Shown: positions 41,766 to 54,503, counted from the first letter of the stretch. The stretch is 64,000 nucleotides of DNA from Micromonospora sp. WMMD1120 (GCF_029626235.1 NZ_JARUBO010000005.1:4186501-4250500), one strand, 5' to 3'. Notes: a model not told the origin generated them from the sequence alone. A program made the numbers and translations.

Positions 41766-42563
41766 CTACAGGTCGGTGACGACCAGGTCGACCTGCCGCA
41801 CCCGGCCGGCGGCGGTGGCGTGCTCCACCACCGTGTGCTTCAGGTCCCGCAGCGCGCCGACCAACTGCCCGGCGGTACGCGGGCGGGCGCCGGCGACGAG
41901 CAGGTCACGGACCAGCCGCCCCTTCGTCGCCTTGTTGAAGTGGCTGACCACCGACCGGACCGGCACACCGTCGACCTCCCGCTCGTGCAGCACCCGCACC
42001 GTCACGGTGCGCTCGGCCACCTCGCCGCGCGGCGTCCAGGTGGCCGCGTACGCGCCGGAGCGCAGGTCCAGCACCGGACCGCGGCCGGCGGCGGCGTCCA
42101 CCGCCGACGCCAGCTCCGTACGCCAGTACGCCGACAGCGCCCCGACACCCGGCAACCGGACGCCGATCGGGCAGCGGTACGGCGGAATCCGGTCGGCCAG
42201 CCGGACCGCGCCCCACAGCCCGGAGCTGATCAGGATCGACCGCCGGGCCGCCCGGAGCGCCGCCGACGGCAACGTGGCCAGCTCCAGCGCCTCGTAGAGC
42301 ACACCGGTGTAGAGCCGCTCGGCCGGCGCGGTCGCCGCCTCCCTCAGCCGGGCGTTGCGCCGCAGCTCGCCCCGCTGGCCCTCGCTGAGACCGAGCGCCG
42401 TGCGGGCCGCCGCCTCGTCCGGGCCGGTGCTCAGTGTCACCAGGGCGTCGAGCACCCGCTCGCGGGCCGGGTTCAGCTCGGGCAGCGACAGCCGGTCCGG
42501 GGAGAACCGTCGACCGGTGCCGGCGTCGGCCTTGCCCTCCGAGGGCGGCAGCAGGATGAGCAT
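41766..42563 (-). CDS. yaaA: YaaA family peroxide stress protein
   Basis: The 265-residue protein starts LILLPPSEGKADAG, the hallmark of the YaaA/DUF328 family, and carries ISSGLWGAVRLADRIPPYR and VVSHFNKATKGRLVRDLL as expected. In Escherichia coli YaaA limits iron-dependent DNA damage during peroxide stress. The ATG at 42563 gives the family length. Confidence 0.88.
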   Translation of the reverse strand: MLILLPPSEGKADAGTGRRFSPDRLSLPELNPARERVLDALVTLSTGPDEAAARTALGLSEGQRGELRRNARLREAATAPAERLYTGVLYEALELATLPSAALRAARRSILISSGLWGAVRLADRIPPYRCPIGVRLPGVGALSAYWRTELASAVDAAAGRGPVLDLRSGAYAATWTPRGEVAERTVTVRVLHEREVDGVPVRSVVSHFNKATKGRLVRDLLVAGARPRTAGQLVGALRDLKHTVVEHATAAGRVRQVDLVVTDL

Positions 42564-42628
42564 GGGTCTCCTCGACGGGCGCGATGGCGGCGCTGCGCGC
42601 GCCGGCCGGGCCAGCGTACGACCCGCCG

Positions 42629-44254
42629 CTACCGCCAGGGCCGTACCGGGGTGTCGGGGTGGTACACGCGATAGTCGCCGACCTCCCGGACCAGCGCGGC
42701 ATCGGCCCGGTCGCCGAGCAGCGCGCGCAACCGCCGCTCCATCGGCGAGCCGACCTCCACCACGTAGCCCGGCCGCTCGGCCCGCCCCACCTGCCGCCAG
42801 TACGGCCGGTAGCGGTTCTGCCCCGGCCGCAGGCCCGCGTCGAGCACCCCGCAGACCACCGTCTCGTCGGTGTTGAAGATCAGCCGGTTGCAGGTCCAGT
42901 AGTCCCCGTACACCTCGTGGGGTCCGTCGGCGCGCAGCGCGGCGGCCAGCTCCCGGGCCTGCCGCTCCTCGGTGCGTGACGCGGTGACGCCGGTCGTCGC
43001 GAACCGCACGGTGACCACCAGCGTGGTCGCGGTCAGCGCGACCAACACGGCGGTGGAGAGCGCCCCTGCCAACCTACCGAGCAGGCTTCGGGTGCCTCGC
43101 CAGGACGTCACCGCCGCAACCCAGAGCGGCCAGAGCACCGCCGGCAACGACAGTTGCAGCACCGACAGGTACCGGGCGTTGTCCAGCGGGCTGGTCGCGG
43201 CGAGCGGGCTGCGCACGTACGAGAGCAGCGTCAACGCGGCGCCGGCGAGCAGGGCGAGCTGCACGACCGGCCCGACCCGCTCCCCGCGCGGCGTCGCCGC
43301 CGCGCGACGGTACGCGAGCACCGCGAGCGCCGCGCCGGCCACCAGCAGCACCGGGTAGAGCGCGCCGAACCCCTGCTGCCAGCGCCCGCAGCCGTCCACC
43401 GGGCAGAGCCCGTGCGCCAACGGCACCCCCTCCAGCAGGCCGCCCCGGACCCGCTCGGCCCACGACGGGAGCGGCCCCTCCTTGGTGCTGACCTCCCGGA
43501 ACACCGACAACGAGTCGTCGCCGGGCCCGGCCCGCAGGTTGTCCAGGATCATCGGCGCGACACCGACCAGGACGCCCCCGACCAGCAACAGGCCGGACCA
43601 GCCGAGCAGCTCCCGCCGGACCGCCCAGACCAGGGCGAGCCCAACCACCGCCAGGTACGGCAGGATCAGCCAGTCCGACCAGACGGCCAACCCGACCAGC
43701 AGGCCGAACAGGGCGACCGCCAGCCGGCGACGGCGGACGGTGCCGGCGGCCAGCCCCACCGTGATCAGCAGCATCAGCAGAACCGCCGGCTTCACCTCCG
43801 GCCGACCACCGACCACGGTGAGCTGGTCGCGCACCACCCGCTCCGGCCCGAGCGCGAGCAGCCCCACGACGAGAACCGCGAACCACGGCGCGCAGAGCCG
43901 ACGGGTCAACCGGTGGATCAGGTAGAGAAAGACCGCGTAGAGCGCGAGCATCGGCACCCGCAGCACCGGCCAGCTCGGCCCGAAGACCGCCACCAGGGGA
44001 GCGGCCAGGTACGACTCCAGCATGCCCATGTAGTGCTGGCCGTAGAGGAACACCGGAAGGTCCCGGCCCTGCCCGATGTGCAGCGCGGCCAGACCGAAGG
44101 TCGCCTCGTCGCTGTTCGACACCGGCACCGTGAACAGCGTCAGGACCAGCCGATAGACGACACCGGCCAGCCCGAACACCAGCGCGACGAGCGCCGGCCG
44201 GTCGAGTCGCGGGCGCCACCGCCCACGGTGCTGCTCTGGTTGCGACACGACCAA
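42629..44254 (-). CDS. Polytopic membrane glycosyltransferase-like protein (GT39/GT-C type)
   Basis: The 541-residue protein has about 11 membrane helices, the outward acidic loop VSNSDEATFGLAALHIGQG after the first one, and LPVFLYGQHYMGMLESYL next, a pattern of lipid-linked-sugar-dependent mannosyl- or arabinosyltransferase-like proteins. A soluble tail follows. A GTG at 44254 starts it. It is convergent with no gene and stands as a single gene. Target unknown. Confidence 0.75.
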   Translation of the reverse strand: MVVSQPEQHRGRWRPRLDRPALVALVFGLAGVVYRLVLTLFTVPVSNSDEATFGLAALHIGQGRDLPVFLYGQHYMGMLESYLAAPLVAVFGPSWPVLRVPMLALYAVFLYLIHRLTRRLCAPWFAVLVVGLLALGPERVVRDQLTVVGGRPEVKPAVLLMLLITVGLAAGTVRRRRLAVALFGLLVGLAVWSDWLILPYLAVVGLALVWAVRRELLGWSGLLLVGGVLVGVAPMILDNLRAGPGDDSLSVFREVSTKEGPLPSWAERVRGGLLEGVPLAHGLCPVDGCGRWQQGFGALYPVLLVAGAALAVLAYRRAAATPRGERVGPVVQLALLAGAALTLLSYVRSPLAATSPLDNARYLSVLQLSLPAVLWPLWVAAVTSWRGTRSLLGRLAGALSTAVLVALTATTLVVTVRFATTGVTASRTEERQARELAAALRADGPHEVYGDYWTCNRLIFNTDETVVCGVLDAGLRPGQNRYRPYWRQVGRAERPGYVVEVGSPMERRLRALLGDRADAALVREVGDYRVYHPDTPVRPWR

Positions 44255-44372
44255 CGCCCCCGTCGTCGTCCCGACCGGAGTGTTTCACGTTCAGCCTGAC
44301 CGTCGTGGTGGATCGGCGTAGCCGGGCACGGCTCGCGTGGCCGAGGCTGTCGTCGTGTGGCAGGGTTGGCGC

Positions 44373-45413
44373 GTGTCACCCACTCCCGCTGGCCAACTGG
44401 CCGTACCCAACCTGCACCGGGCCGCACGGATCGAGGACGCCGTGCACCAGCTCGTCCAGCGTCGACTGCGGCGCACCGGCTGGCGGGTCAACATCGTGGC
44501 GTACACGGGCTACGGTGCGCCGGGCTGGGTGCGGGTGATGTGCCGGGTGCTGCTGGGTCGCCCGGACACCCGCCAGCGGGGCCGGTTGGAGAAGGTCCGC
44601 GGCTGGCGCAGCTTCACCACCCTGCCCAACAAGCACGTCACGGTGACCATCGAGGCCGGCGGGGTACGCCACGAGACGCAGGCCGACCGCAGCGGCTTCG
44701 TCGACACCGTCGTCGAGGCCGACCTGCCACCCGGCTGGGGTTCGGTGCGGCTCAGCGTTCCGGACGCCGAGCCCGTCGACGCGCCGGTGCGCATCCTCGA
44801 CCCGGACGTCAAGTTCGGCATCCTCTCCGACATCGACGACACGGTGATGGTCACCGCGCTGCCCCGGCCGCTGCTGGCCGCGTGGAACACGTTCGTGCTC
44901 GACGAGCACGCCCGCGCGGCGGTGCCCGGCATGGCGGTGCTCTACGAGCGGCTGGTCACGGCGCACCCCGGCGCGCCGGTCTTCTACCTCTCCACCGGCG
45001 CGTGGAACGTCGCGCCCACGCTGACCCGCTTCCTGTCCCGGCACCTCTACCCGGCCGGGCCGCTGCTGCTCACCGACTGGGGCCCGACCGCCGACCGGTG
45101 GTTCCGCAGCGGCATGGAGCACAAGCGGTCCACCCTGGCCCGGCTGGCCAAGGAGTTCCCCGACGTGCGCTGGCTGCTGGTCGGCGACGACGGCCAGCAC
45201 GACCAGGAGATCTACCGGGAGTTCGCCGCCGCCCACCCGGAGAACGTCGCCGGGGTGGCGATCCGCCGCCTGTCCCCGACCCAGTCGGTGCTGGCCGGTA
45301 GCCTGCCCGCCCCGGCCGGCCGCCCGTCGTCCGGTCCGCTGGGGCAGAAGTGGCTGTCCGCCCCGGACGGCGCCGGCCTGTGGCAGCTCCTGCGCGACGC
45401 CGGCCTGGTCTAA
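44373..45413 (+). CDS. App1-type phosphatase domain protein (DUF2183)
   Basis: The protein of about 346 residues has a catalytic HAD-like domain at residues about 150-300: GILSDIDDTVMVT with the nucleophile and acid Asp residues, YLSTGAWNVAPTL, and LLVGDDGQHDQEIY. Such proteins include the yeast phosphatidate phosphatase App1. The N-terminal 145 residues are a beta-rich domain. The GTG at 44373 is preferred over that at 44337 because AGGG precedes it. Confidence 0.82.
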   Translation: MSPTPAGQLAVPNLHRAARIEDAVHQLVQRRLRRTGWRVNIVAYTGYGAPGWVRVMCRVLLGRPDTRQRGRLEKVRGWRSFTTLPNKHVTVTIEAGGVRHETQADRSGFVDTVVEADLPPGWGSVRLSVPDAEPVDAPVRILDPDVKFGILSDIDDTVMVTALPRPLLAAWNTFVLDEHARAAVPGMAVLYERLVTAHPGAPVFYLSTGAWNVAPTLTRFLSRHLYPAGPLLLTDWGPTADRWFRSGMEHKRSTLARLAKEFPDVRWLLVGDDGQHDQEIYREFAAAHPENVAGVAIRRLSPTQSVLAGSLPAPAGRPSSGPLGQKWLSAPDGAGLWQLLRDAGLV

Positions 45414-45443
45414 CCCCACCCCGCCCCGCGCCCCTCACCCCGC

Positions 45444-45513
45444 CGATCTTGCGGTTTCGGTCGTTGATTCGTCCCAAATTGCGCCTTATGTCAGGACAGA
45501 AAGTGCAAGATCG
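45444..45513. repeat. Inverted repeat, family B (GATCTTGC type), copy 3
   Basis: The arms CGATCTTGC (45444-45452) and complement (45505-45513) enclose 52 bases, and the inner GGTTTC/GAAAGT partly pair. It lies between convergent App1 and glgB genes and is followed on the + strand by GGGGGAGGAGGGGCGG. Ends are shared with the copies at 3513 and 16899. Confidence 0.7.
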
Positions 45514-45564
45514 CGGGGGAGGAGGGGCGGAACTTCCCGCGGGGCGTCGCCTTTGATCTTCGGC

Positions 45565-47667
45565 TCAGCCCTGCCGCAGCCAGACCACGCCCAGCGGCGG
45601 CACCTGGAGGGCGGCCGAGGCCACCATCCCGTGCCACGGCACGTCCTCGGCGCGGACCTCGCCCAGGTTGCCCACCCCGGACCCGCCGTAGTGGTACGCG
45701 TCGGTGTTGAGCACCTCCTGCCACGTCCCGCCGGCCGGCAGGCCGATCCGGTAGTCGTGCAGCGGCCGGGCGGAGAAGTTCGCCACGCAGACCAGCGTCG
45801 AGCCGTCCGGGGCGATCCGGACGAACGACACGGTGTTGTTGGCGACGTCGTCACCGGCGATCCAGCGGAAGCCGGCCGGCGCGGTGTCCTGCGCCCAGAG
45901 CGCCGGGGTGTCCCGGTAGACCCGGTTCAGGTCGCCGACGAGTCGCTGCACACCGGCGCGGGCCGGGTCGTGGAGCAGGTACCAGTCGAGGCCGCGCTCC
46001 TCGCTCCACTCCCTGTCGTCGGCCAGCTCGGAGCCCATGAAGAGCAGTTGCTTGCCGGGGTGCGCCCACATGTACGCCAGCAGCGCCCGGACGTTCGCCA
46101 GCCGTTGCCAGGTATCGCCGGGCATCTTGCCGGTCAGCGAGCCCTTGCCGTGCACCACCTCGTCGTGGCTGATCGGCAGCACGTAGTTCTCGCTCCAGGC
46201 GTACGCCAGGGAGAAGGTGAGCTGGTGGTGATGGTGCTGGCGGTAGATCGGGTCCTTCGAGGTGTAGAGCAGGGTGTCGTGCATCCAGCCCATGTTCCAC
46301 TTGAACCCGAAGCCGAGCCCGCCCTCGGCGGTGGACCGGGTGACCCCCGGCCAGGCGGTGGACTCCTCCGCGATCATGACGACCCCGGCGTGGTGCTTGT
46401 AGACGGTGGCGTTGACCTCCTGGAGGAACGTGATGGCCTCCAGGTGCTCCCGCCCGCCGTACCGGTTGGGGACCCACTGGCCGTGCTCGCGGGAGTAGTC
46501 CAGGTAGAGCATCGAGGCGACCGCGTCCACCCGCAGCCCGTCGACGTGGAACTCCTCGCACCAGTAGAGCGCGTTGGCGACCAGGAAGTTGCGCACCTCG
46601 TTGCGGCCGTAGTCGAAGACGTACGTGCCCCAGTCGGGGTGCTCACCGAGGCGCGGGTCGGGGTGCTCGTAGAGCGGGGTGCCGTCGAAGCGGGCCAGGG
46701 CCCACTCGTCCTTGGGGAAGTGCGCGGGCACCCAGTCCAGCAGGACGCCGATGCCGGCCTCGTGCAGCCGGTCCACCAGGTGCCGGAACTCGTCCGGGTC
46801 ACCGAACCGGGAGGTCGGCGCGTAGTAGCCGGTCACCTGGTAACCCCAGGAACCGCCGAACGGGTGCTCCATCACCGGCAGGAACTCCACGTGCGTGAAG
46901 CCCAACTCGGCGACGTACGCGGTGAGCTGCTCGGCCAGCTCGCGGTAGCCGAGGCCGGGCCGCCAGGAGCCGAGGTGCACCTCGTAGACGCTCATCGGCT
47001 CCTGGTGCGGCTGCCGTTCGGCGCGCCGGGCCAGCCAGTCCGCGTCGTTCCACCGGTACGTCGAGTGGTGCACCACCGAGGCGGTGGCGGGAGGCACCTC
47101 CGCGTACGCGGCGAGCGGGTCGGCCTTGTCCCGCCACTGGCCGTCGGCGCCGAGCACCCGGTACTTGTAGCGCGCGCCGACCCGGGCGTTGGGGACGAAC
47201 AGCTCCCACACCCCGCTGGAACCGAGTGACCGCATCGGCCAGCCGTCGTCGGGGGCCCAACCGGTGAAGTCGCCCACCACCCGGACGCCCCGCGCGTTGG
47301 GCGCCCAGACGCTGAACGCGACACCCTCGTCGAACACCCGGGCGCCGAGCGCCTCCCACAGCCGCTCGTGCCGCCCCTCGCGGATCAGGTGCAGGTCCAG
47401 CTCGCCGAGGGTCGGCGGGTAGCGGTACGGGTCGTCGTGCGCGACGCCGTCGACCTCCACCCGGTAGTCGAGCACCGTGCCTTCCACCTGTGCCTCGAAG
47501 ACGCCGACGTCGTGCACCCGCTTCATCGGGTGCCGCTCGTCGCCGACGAGCAGCACGACGTCACCGGCGCCCCGCCGCATGGTGCGGATCGTCGTCCACC
47601 CGTCGGCGGGGTGCGCGCCGAGCAGCGCGTGCGGGTCGTGCGTCGCGCCGGAGATCAGCTGGTCCAT
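45565..47667 (-). CDS. glgB: 1,4-alpha-glucan branching enzyme GlgB
   Basis: GlgB makes alpha-1,6 branches in glycogen. The 700-residue protein has an N-terminal beta-sandwich, a CBM48 domain ([20 protein letters not shown]) and a GH13 barrel with [18 protein letters not shown] (nucleophile Asp), [12 protein letters not shown] (acid Glu) and [12 protein letters not shown]. The ATG at 47667 overlaps the end of glgE by 13 bases. With GlgE, GlgA/GlgM and GlgC it forms the alpha-glucan pathway that uses maltose 1-phosphate. Confidence 0.95.
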   Translation of the reverse strand: MDQLISGATHDPHALLGAHPADGWTTIRTMRRGAGDVVLLVGDERHPMKRVHDVGVFEAQVEGTVLDYRVEVDGVAHDDPYRYPPTLGELDLHLIREGRHERLWEALGARVFDEGVAFSVWAPNARGVRVVGDFTGWAPDDGWPMRSLGSSGVWELFVPNARVGARYKYRVLGADGQWRDKADPLAAYAEVPPATASVVHHSTYRWNDADWLARRAERQPHQEPMSVYEVHLGSWRPGLGYRELAEQLTAYVAELGFTHVEFLPVMEHPFGGSWGYQVTGYYAPTSRFGDPDEFRHLVDRLHEAGIGVLLDWVPAHFPKDEWALARFDGTPLYEHPDPRLGEHPDWGTYVFDYGRNEVRNFLVANALYWCEEFHVDGLRVDAVASMLYLDYSREHGQWVPNRYGGREHLEAITFLQEVNATVYKHHAGVVMIAEESTAWPGVTRSTAEGGLGFGFKWNMGWMHDTLLYTSKDPIYRQHHHHQLTFSLAYAWSENYVLPISHDEVVHGKGSLTGKMPGDTWQRLANVRALLAYMWAHPGKQLLFMGSELADDREWSEERGLDWYLLHDPARAGVQRLVGDLNRVYRDTPALWAQDTAPAGFRWIAGDDVANNTVSFVRIAPDGSTLVCVANFSARPLHDYRIGLPAGGTWQEVLNTDAYHYGGSGVGNLGEVRAEDVPWHGMVASAALQVPPLGVVWLRQG

Positions 47668-49955
47668 CGGTCGTCCTTCGGGGCGGGAGCGGTCGGCGCG
47701 GAGCGGGTCGGGCGGGCGGCAGTCGGGCGGGGCGCCGACGGGCGGGCGGCAGCCGCGCGGGCCGCCGCCCGGGACGCCACGGTGGCCGGTGTCACCGGCG
47801 CGGTCGCCGGGGTCGCCGGCGCGGTCGCCGGGGTCGCCGGCGCGTTGGCCGGGGTGGCCGGTGTTTCGGGCGCGGCAGCCGGGGTCACCGGCGCGGTGCC
47901 GCCGGACAGCTCGTCCGGCACGTCGGCGACGGTCAGGTCCGCCGGCTCGGCCCCCGCCGGTTCGACGGCTGCCGGCTCGGCGTCGGCCACCTGGGGCGTG
48001 CTCGGCGGCGTCGGGCGGCGCACCGTCAGCACGTGCGCGGGTTGCAGGTACGGGTCGAGTCGTACCGCGTTGCGCTGCCCCCAGTCGTAGCTGGTGCCGG
48101 TCAGCTCGTCGTGCACGGTGAACCGCTCGTGCCAGTCGAAGCCGAGCGCCGGCATGTCCAGCGTCGTGTTGCCCCACTGCACTGTGTGCGAGTCGAACGA
48201 GCAGACCACGATCACCGTGTTGCCGGTCTCCGGGTCGTGCTTGGACCAGCACAGCAGCGCCGGGTTGTCGATCTCGTGGAAGCGCAGGTTGCGGAGCTGG
48301 TGCAGGGACGGGTTGTCGCGGCGTACCCGGTTGAGGGTGGTGAGGAACGGGGCCAACGAGCGGCCCTGCGCCTCGGCGGCGGCCCAGTCCCGGGGGCGCA
48401 GCTCGTACTTCTCGTTGTCCAGATACTCCTCGGCACCCGGCCGGGCCACGTGTTCGAACAGCTCGAAGCCGGCGTACATCCCCCAGGAGGGGGAGAGCAG
48501 CGCGGCCAGCACCGCCCGGATCTTGAACATCGGCGGGCCGCCGTGCTGCAACGACTCGTGCAGGATGTCCGGGGTGTTCGGCCAGAAGTTCGGCCGCATG
48601 TAGTCGGCCGCCTCGACCAGCTCCTCGCAGTACTCCCGCATCTCGGCGGCCGTCGTGCGCCAGGTGAAATAGGTGTACGACTGGGTGAAGCCGATCTTGC
48701 CCAGCCCGTGCATGATGGCCGGCCGGGTGAACGCCTCGGCCAGGAACAGCACGTCCGGGTCGACAGTCTTCACCTCGGCGATCAGCCAGTGCCAGAAGTC
48801 GAACGGCTTGGTGTGCGGGTTGTCCACCCGGAAGATCCGGATGCCCTCGCCGACCCAGTGCAGCACCACCCGGAGCACCTCGGCCCGGATGCCCTCCGGG
48901 TCGTTGTCGAAGTTGATCGGGTAGATGTCCTGGTACTTCTTCGGCGGGTTCTCCGCGTACGCGATGGTGCCGTCGGCCCGGGTGGTGAACCACTCCGGGT
49001 GCTCGGTGACCCACGGGTGGTCCGGCGCGCACTGCAACGCCAGGTCCATCGCCACCTCCAGGCCCTGCCCGGCGGCGGCCTGGACGAAGGCCCGGAAGTC
49101 CGCGATCGTACCCAGATCGGGGTGGATCGTGTCGTGGCCGCCCTCGGCGGCGCCGATCGCCCACGGTGAGCCCACGTCGGTCGGGCCGGCGGTCAGCGCG
49201 TTGTTGCGGCCCTTGCGGTTGACCCGGCCGATCGGGTGGATGGGCGGCAGGTAGAGCACGTCGAAGCCCATCGCGGCGACACCCGGCAGCCGCTCGGTGG
49301 CGGTGGCGAAGGTGCCGGACCGACCGCCGACCGCCCCCTCCGAGCGGGGGAAGAACTCGTACCAGGCGGAGTAGAGCGCCCGCTTGCGGTCCACCCAGAT
49401 GGAGTACGTGTCACCGGCGGTGACCAGCTCCCGCACCGGGTGCTCCCAGAGCAGGTCGGCCAGCGCCAGCGCCGGGTCCACCCGCTGTGGCAACGGCAGG
49501 TCGGTGTCCGCGAGCGCGGTGAGCGCGTCGGCGAGCCGGCCCCGGTCGGCGGCCGGCACCAGGTCCCGGGCGGCGGCGAGCACCCGGGCGCCCTCGGCCA
49601 GGTCGTTGGCGAGGTCGGCCGCGCCCTGACCGGCGGCGATCTTCTTGGTGACGGCGTTCTGCCAGGTCAGGTACGGGTCCTGGAACGCCTCGACGGAGAA
49701 CGTCCACGCGCCGACGGCGTCCGGTGCGATGGTGGCGTGCCAGCGGTCCTGGCCGGGCTCGCCGGGGCGCATGCGGGTGAACGGCCGGGTCACCCCGTCC
49801 GGGCCGGCCCACACCACGTTGCAACCGAGCGCGTCGTGCCCCTCCCGGTAGGCGCGCGCCGACACCGGAACCGGCTCGTCGACCACCGCCTTCGCCGGGT
49901 ACCGCCCGCACGAGACGACGGGGGAGACGTCTTCGATCGGGAACCGTCCTGTCAC
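47655..49955 (-). CDS. glgE: Alpha-1,4-glucan:maltose-1-phosphate maltosyltransferase GlgE
   Basis: GlgE extends alpha-glucan from maltose 1-phosphate. The 766-residue GH13 protein has [35 protein letters not shown] with the nucleophile Asp and [14 protein letters not shown] with the acid Glu. After the C-terminal beta domain (about residue 650) it has an extra tail of about 115 residues rich in Ala, Pro and Thr, with repeats PATPATA (near 47800-47870), ending in APKDDRWTS. Typical GlgE proteins lack this tail. A GTG at 49955 starts it. Confidence 0.94.
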   Translation of the reverse strand: MTGRFPIEDVSPVVSCGRYPAKAVVDEPVPVSARAYREGHDALGCNVVWAGPDGVTRPFTRMRPGEPGQDRWHATIAPDAVGAWTFSVEAFQDPYLTWQNAVTKKIAAGQGAADLANDLAEGARVLAAARDLVPAADRGRLADALTALADTDLPLPQRVDPALALADLLWEHPVRELVTAGDTYSIWVDRKRALYSAWYEFFPRSEGAVGGRSGTFATATERLPGVAAMGFDVLYLPPIHPIGRVNRKGRNNALTAGPTDVGSPWAIGAAEGGHDTIHPDLGTIADFRAFVQAAAGQGLEVAMDLALQCAPDHPWVTEHPEWFTTRADGTIAYAENPPKKYQDIYPINFDNDPEGIRAEVLRVVLHWVGEGIRIFRVDNPHTKPFDFWHWLIAEVKTVDPDVLFLAEAFTRPAIMHGLGKIGFTQSYTYFTWRTTAAEMREYCEELVEAADYMRPNFWPNTPDILHESLQHGGPPMFKIRAVLAALLSPSWGMYAGFELFEHVARPGAEEYLDNEKYELRPRDWAAAEAQGRSLAPFLTTLNRVRRDNPSLHQLRNLRFHEIDNPALLCWSKHDPETGNTVIVVCSFDSHTVQWGNTTLDMPALGFDWHERFTVHDELTGTSYDWGQRNAVRLDPYLQPAHVLTVRRPTPPSTPQVADAEPAAVEPAGAEPADLTVADVPDELSGGTAPVTPAAAPETPATPANAPATPATAPATPATAPVTPATVASRAAARAAAARPSAPRPTAARPTRSAPTAPAPKDDRWTS

Positions 49956-50038
49956 CCCGCCAACCTACTGTGCGAGATCCGCTCGCGCGCGGGCAAGCGC
50001 CCGGTCCGATCGGCGCGCACGCGGCGGGCGGGGTATCG

Positions 50039-50115
50039 AGATCCACCCGGGTTGCAGGAATCCGCGGTATCCGCGCGACCCGGATGCGACTGTTTCCGGA
50101 AACCTGAGTGGATCT
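50039..50115. repeat. Inverted repeat, family D (AGATCCAC type)
   Basis: The 77-base element has perfect 8-base ends AGATCCAC (50039-50046) and complement (50108-50115). The similarity extends imperfectly to about 23 bases each side, with CGGGTTGCAGGAA on the left facing CAGGTTTCCGGAAA on the right strand. It lies in the 216-base gap between the end of glgA and the start of glgE. Its ends again contain GATC. Confidence 0.65.
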
Positions 50116-50171
50116 AGGCCGGGTGGGGGACATCGACGTGGCGGCCTTCGCCTGAGCAGGGCTGGTCGTCC

Positions 50172-51377
50172 TCAGGCCGCGCCGACGGAGCGGTAGACCT
50201 CCACCGTCTGCCCGGCGATGGCGTCCCAGGAGAAGTGCTCCACCGCGCGCCGCCGGCCGGCCAGGCCGAACCGCTCGGTACGGGCCGGGTCGGCCAGCAG
50301 CGTGTTGAGCGCCGCCGCCAGGTCGGCCACGAAGCGGTCCGGGGCCAGCGGCGTCCCCGACCCGTCGGTGGCCTGCTCGATCGGCACCAGCAGCCCGGTC
50401 TCACCGTCGGCCACGACCTCGGGGATGCCGCCGGTGGCGGTCGCCACCACCGCCGTCTCGCAGGCCATCGCCTCCAGGTTGACGATGCCCATCGGCTCGT
50501 ACACCGACGGGCAGGCGAAGACGGTGGCGTGGGTGAGCACCTGGATCACCTCGGGCTTGGGCAGCATCTCGGCCACCCAGACCACCCCGGAGCGGTTCGC
50601 CCGCAGCTCGGCCACCAACTCCTCCACCTCGGCCGCGATCTCCGCCGTGTCCGGCGCGCCGGCCAGCAGCACCAGTTGGGTGTCCGCCGGCAGCTCCCGG
50701 GCCGCCCGCAGCAGGTACGGCAGACCCTTCTGCCGGGTGATCCTGCCCACGTACACCACGCTCGGGCGGGACGGGTCGACGCCGAGCCGGTCGAGCACGT
50801 CGGTGCCGGGGTCCGGGGCGTACTGCACGGTGTCGATGCCGTTGTAGACCACCCGGACCTTCCCCGGGTCGACCTGCGGGTACGCCGTCAGCACGTCGGC
50901 GCGCATCCCGGCGCTGACCGCGATGATCGCGTCGGCCGACTCGTACGCCGTGCGCTCGATCCACGAGGAGAGTGCGTAACCGCCGCCGAGCTGCTCGGCC
51001 TTCCACGGCCGCAGCGGCTCCAGACTGTGCGCGGTCACCACGTGCGGCACCCCGTGCAGCAACTTCGCGGTGTGCCCGGCCAGGTTCGCGTACCAGGTGT
51101 GGCTGTGCACCACGTCGGTGCCGGCCGCGCCGGCGGCCATCTCCAGGTCCACGCCCATCGTCCGCAGCGCGGCGTTCGCGCCGCTCAGGCCGGGCGGTTC
51201 GGGGTACGCGGTGACGCCCGGCTCGGTGCGCGGCGCGCCGAAGCAGCGGACCCGGACGTCGGCGAGGCGGCGCAGCTCCCGGGCCAGGTACTCGACGTGC
51301 ACGCCCGCGCCGCCGTAGACCTCCGGTGGGTACTCGCGGGTGAGCAGGTCGACGCGCAGCGGGCTGGGTTCCGTCAT
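50172..51377 (-). CDS. glgA: Glycogen synthase/maltose-1-phosphate synthase (GlgA/GlgM, GT4)
   Basis: The 401-residue GT-B enzyme is of the Corynebacterium/Mycobacterium GT4 type: VDLLTREYPPEVYGGAGVHVEYLARELR, VVYVGRITRQKGLPYLLRAARE, and the donor-binding FACPSVYEPMGIVNLEAMACETAVVATATGGIPE. In this group the enzyme often makes maltose 1-phosphate from ADP-glucose and glucose 1-phosphate, feeding GlgE. The ATG at 51377 is the start. The divergent glgC begins 95 bases away. Confidence 0.93.
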   Translation of the reverse strand: MTEPSPLRVDLLTREYPPEVYGGAGVHVEYLARELRRLADVRVRCFGAPRTEPGVTAYPEPPGLSGANAALRTMGVDLEMAAGAAGTDVVHSHTWYANLAGHTAKLLHGVPHVVTAHSLEPLRPWKAEQLGGGYALSSWIERTAYESADAIIAVSAGMRADVLTAYPQVDPGKVRVVYNGIDTVQYAPDPGTDVLDRLGVDPSRPSVVYVGRITRQKGLPYLLRAARELPADTQLVLLAGAPDTAEIAAEVEELVAELRANRSGVVWVAEMLPKPEVIQVLTHATVFACPSVYEPMGIVNLEAMACETAVVATATGGIPEVVADGETGLLVPIEQATDGSGTPLAPDRFVADLAAALNTLLADPARTERFGLAGRRRAVEHFSWDAIAGQTVEVYRSVGAA

Positions 51378-51460
51378 GACCCCGCACCCTAGTCCGTCAT
51401 GTCCCCGCGCCCTAGCGCAGAAGACTCCTCGTACGAGTGGTGAAGTGGCACGCGGGTGGA

Positions 51461-51466
51461 TAGCGT
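51461..51466 (+). promoter_or_regulatory. Candidate -10 element upstream of glgC
   Basis: TAGCGT (51461-51466) fits TANNNT and ends 6 bases before the ATG of glgC. It would give a leaderless or nearly leaderless transcript. No good -35 was found, and GGGG directly before the ATG is too close to be a normal ribosome binding site. Confidence 0.35.
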
Positions 51467-51472
51467 CGGGGC

Positions 51473-52705
51473 ATGGCTGCCAAGGTGCTCGCGATCGTCC
51501 TGGCGGGTGGTGAGGGCAAGCGCCTGATGCCACTCACCACGGACCGGGCCAAGCCGGCCGTCCCGTTCGGCGGGATGTACCGCATGGTCGACTTCGTCCT
51601 CTCCAACCTGGCCAACGCCGGCTATCTCAAGATCGTCGTGCTGACCCAGTACAAGTCCCACTCCCTCGACCGACACATCACCAAGACCTGGCGGATGTCC
51701 ACGCTGCTCGGCAACTACGTCACTCCGGTGCCGGCGCAGCAGCGTCGTGGTCCGTGGTGGTTCGCCGGCTCGGCCGACGCCATCTACCAGAGCTTCAACC
51801 TGATCAACGACGAGCAGCCCGACTACGTGATCGTCTTCGGCGCCGACCACATCTACCGGATGGACCCGCGGCAGATGGTGGAGGACCACATCGCCTCCGG
51901 CGCCGCGGTGACCGTCGCCGGCATCCGGCAGCCGCTGTCGATGGCCGACCAGTTCGGCGTCATCGAGGTCGGCGAGGACGGCCGGAAGATCCGCGCGTTC
52001 CGCGAGAAGCCCACCGACGCTGTCGGCCTGCCCGACGCGCCGGACGAGATCTACGCCTCGATGGGCAACTACGTCTTCACCACCCGGGCGCTGTGCGAGG
52101 CCGTCGAGCGCGACGCCGCCGACAAGACCAGCAAGCACGACATGGGCGGCAGCATCATCCCGATGCTCGTCGAGCGGGGCGAGGCCAACGTCTACGACTT
52201 CCGCGACAACGAGGTGCCGGGCAGCACCGACCGCGACCGGGGCTACTGGCGCGACGTGGGGACGCTCGACTCGTTCTACGACGCGCACATGGATCTGATC
52301 AACGTGCACCCCGTGTTCAACCTCTACAACTTCGACTGGCCGATCTACACAGAGCAGCCACCGTGGCCGCCGGCGAAGTTCGTCCACCAGTGGGGTGAGC
52401 GGGTCGGGCGCGCGGTCGGCTCGATGGTCTCCCCCGGGGTGGTGATCTCCGGCTCGCTGGTGGAGAACTCGATCGTCTCGCCGAAGGTGCGGGTGCACTC
52501 CTGGGCGCACGTCGAGGGCTCGGTGCTGATGGAGGGTGTCGAGATCGGCCGGCACGCGGTGGTCCGGCGGGCCATCCTGGACAAGAACGTGTTCGTCCCG
52601 GAGGGCGTCGAGATCGGCGTCGACCTGGAGAAGGACCGGCAGCGCTACACCGTCTCCGACAACGGCATCGTGGTGATCGGCAAGGGCCAGAAGGTCGAGC
52701 CGTGA
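51473..52705 (+). CDS. glgC: Glucose-1-phosphate adenylyltransferase GlgC
   Basis: GlgC makes ADP-glucose. The 410-residue protein has [25 protein letters not shown] at the N-terminus, [25 protein letters not shown], and a C-terminal left-handed beta-helix ([37 protein letters not shown]). It is divergent from glgA and followed 31 bases later by pgm. Confidence 0.95.
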   Translation: MAAKVLAIVLAGGEGKRLMPLTTDRAKPAVPFGGMYRMVDFVLSNLANAGYLKIVVLTQYKSHSLDRHITKTWRMSTLLGNYVTPVPAQQRRGPWWFAGSADAIYQSFNLINDEQPDYVIVFGADHIYRMDPRQMVEDHIASGAAVTVAGIRQPLSMADQFGVIEVGEDGRKIRAFREKPTDAVGLPDAPDEIYASMGNYVFTTRALCEAVERDAADKTSKHDMGGSIIPMLVERGEANVYDFRDNEVPGSTDRDRGYWRDVGTLDSFYDAHMDLINVHPVFNLYNFDWPIYTEQPPWPPAKFVHQWGERVGRAVGSMVSPGVVISGSLVENSIVSPKVRVHSWAHVEGSVLMEGVEIGRHAVVRRAILDKNVFVPEGVEIGVDLEKDRQRYTVSDNGIVVIGKGQKVEP

Positions 52706-52736
52706 CCGACCCGCACAGATCGAGGAGGATTCCGCA

Positions 52737-54380
<1,644 letters not shown>

Positions 54381-54440
54381 CCCCCCGGCTTTCCCACCCC
54401 CTGCCCTGCACCACCCTGCCCAGGGCCCCACCCCTGACCT

Positions 54441-54503
54441 CGTTGATCATGAAGTTATTGTCACGACACGCCGCGGCGGATGGTCATAACTTCATGATCA
54501 ACG
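54441..54503. repeat. Inverted repeat, family A (GATCATGAAGTT type), copy 2
   Basis: Perfect 18-base arms CGTTGATCATGAAGTTAT (54441-54458) and complement (54486-54503) enclose 27 bases containing ACGACACGCCG, as in the loop of the copy at 3313. It lies between convergent pgm and nadK. Confidence 0.8.

Noticed and set aside
45553..49169. Long + strand open frames antisense to glgB and glgE
   Set aside because: Both - strand genes are certain. The + strand frames show no domain and mirror the codon bias of glgB and glgE.
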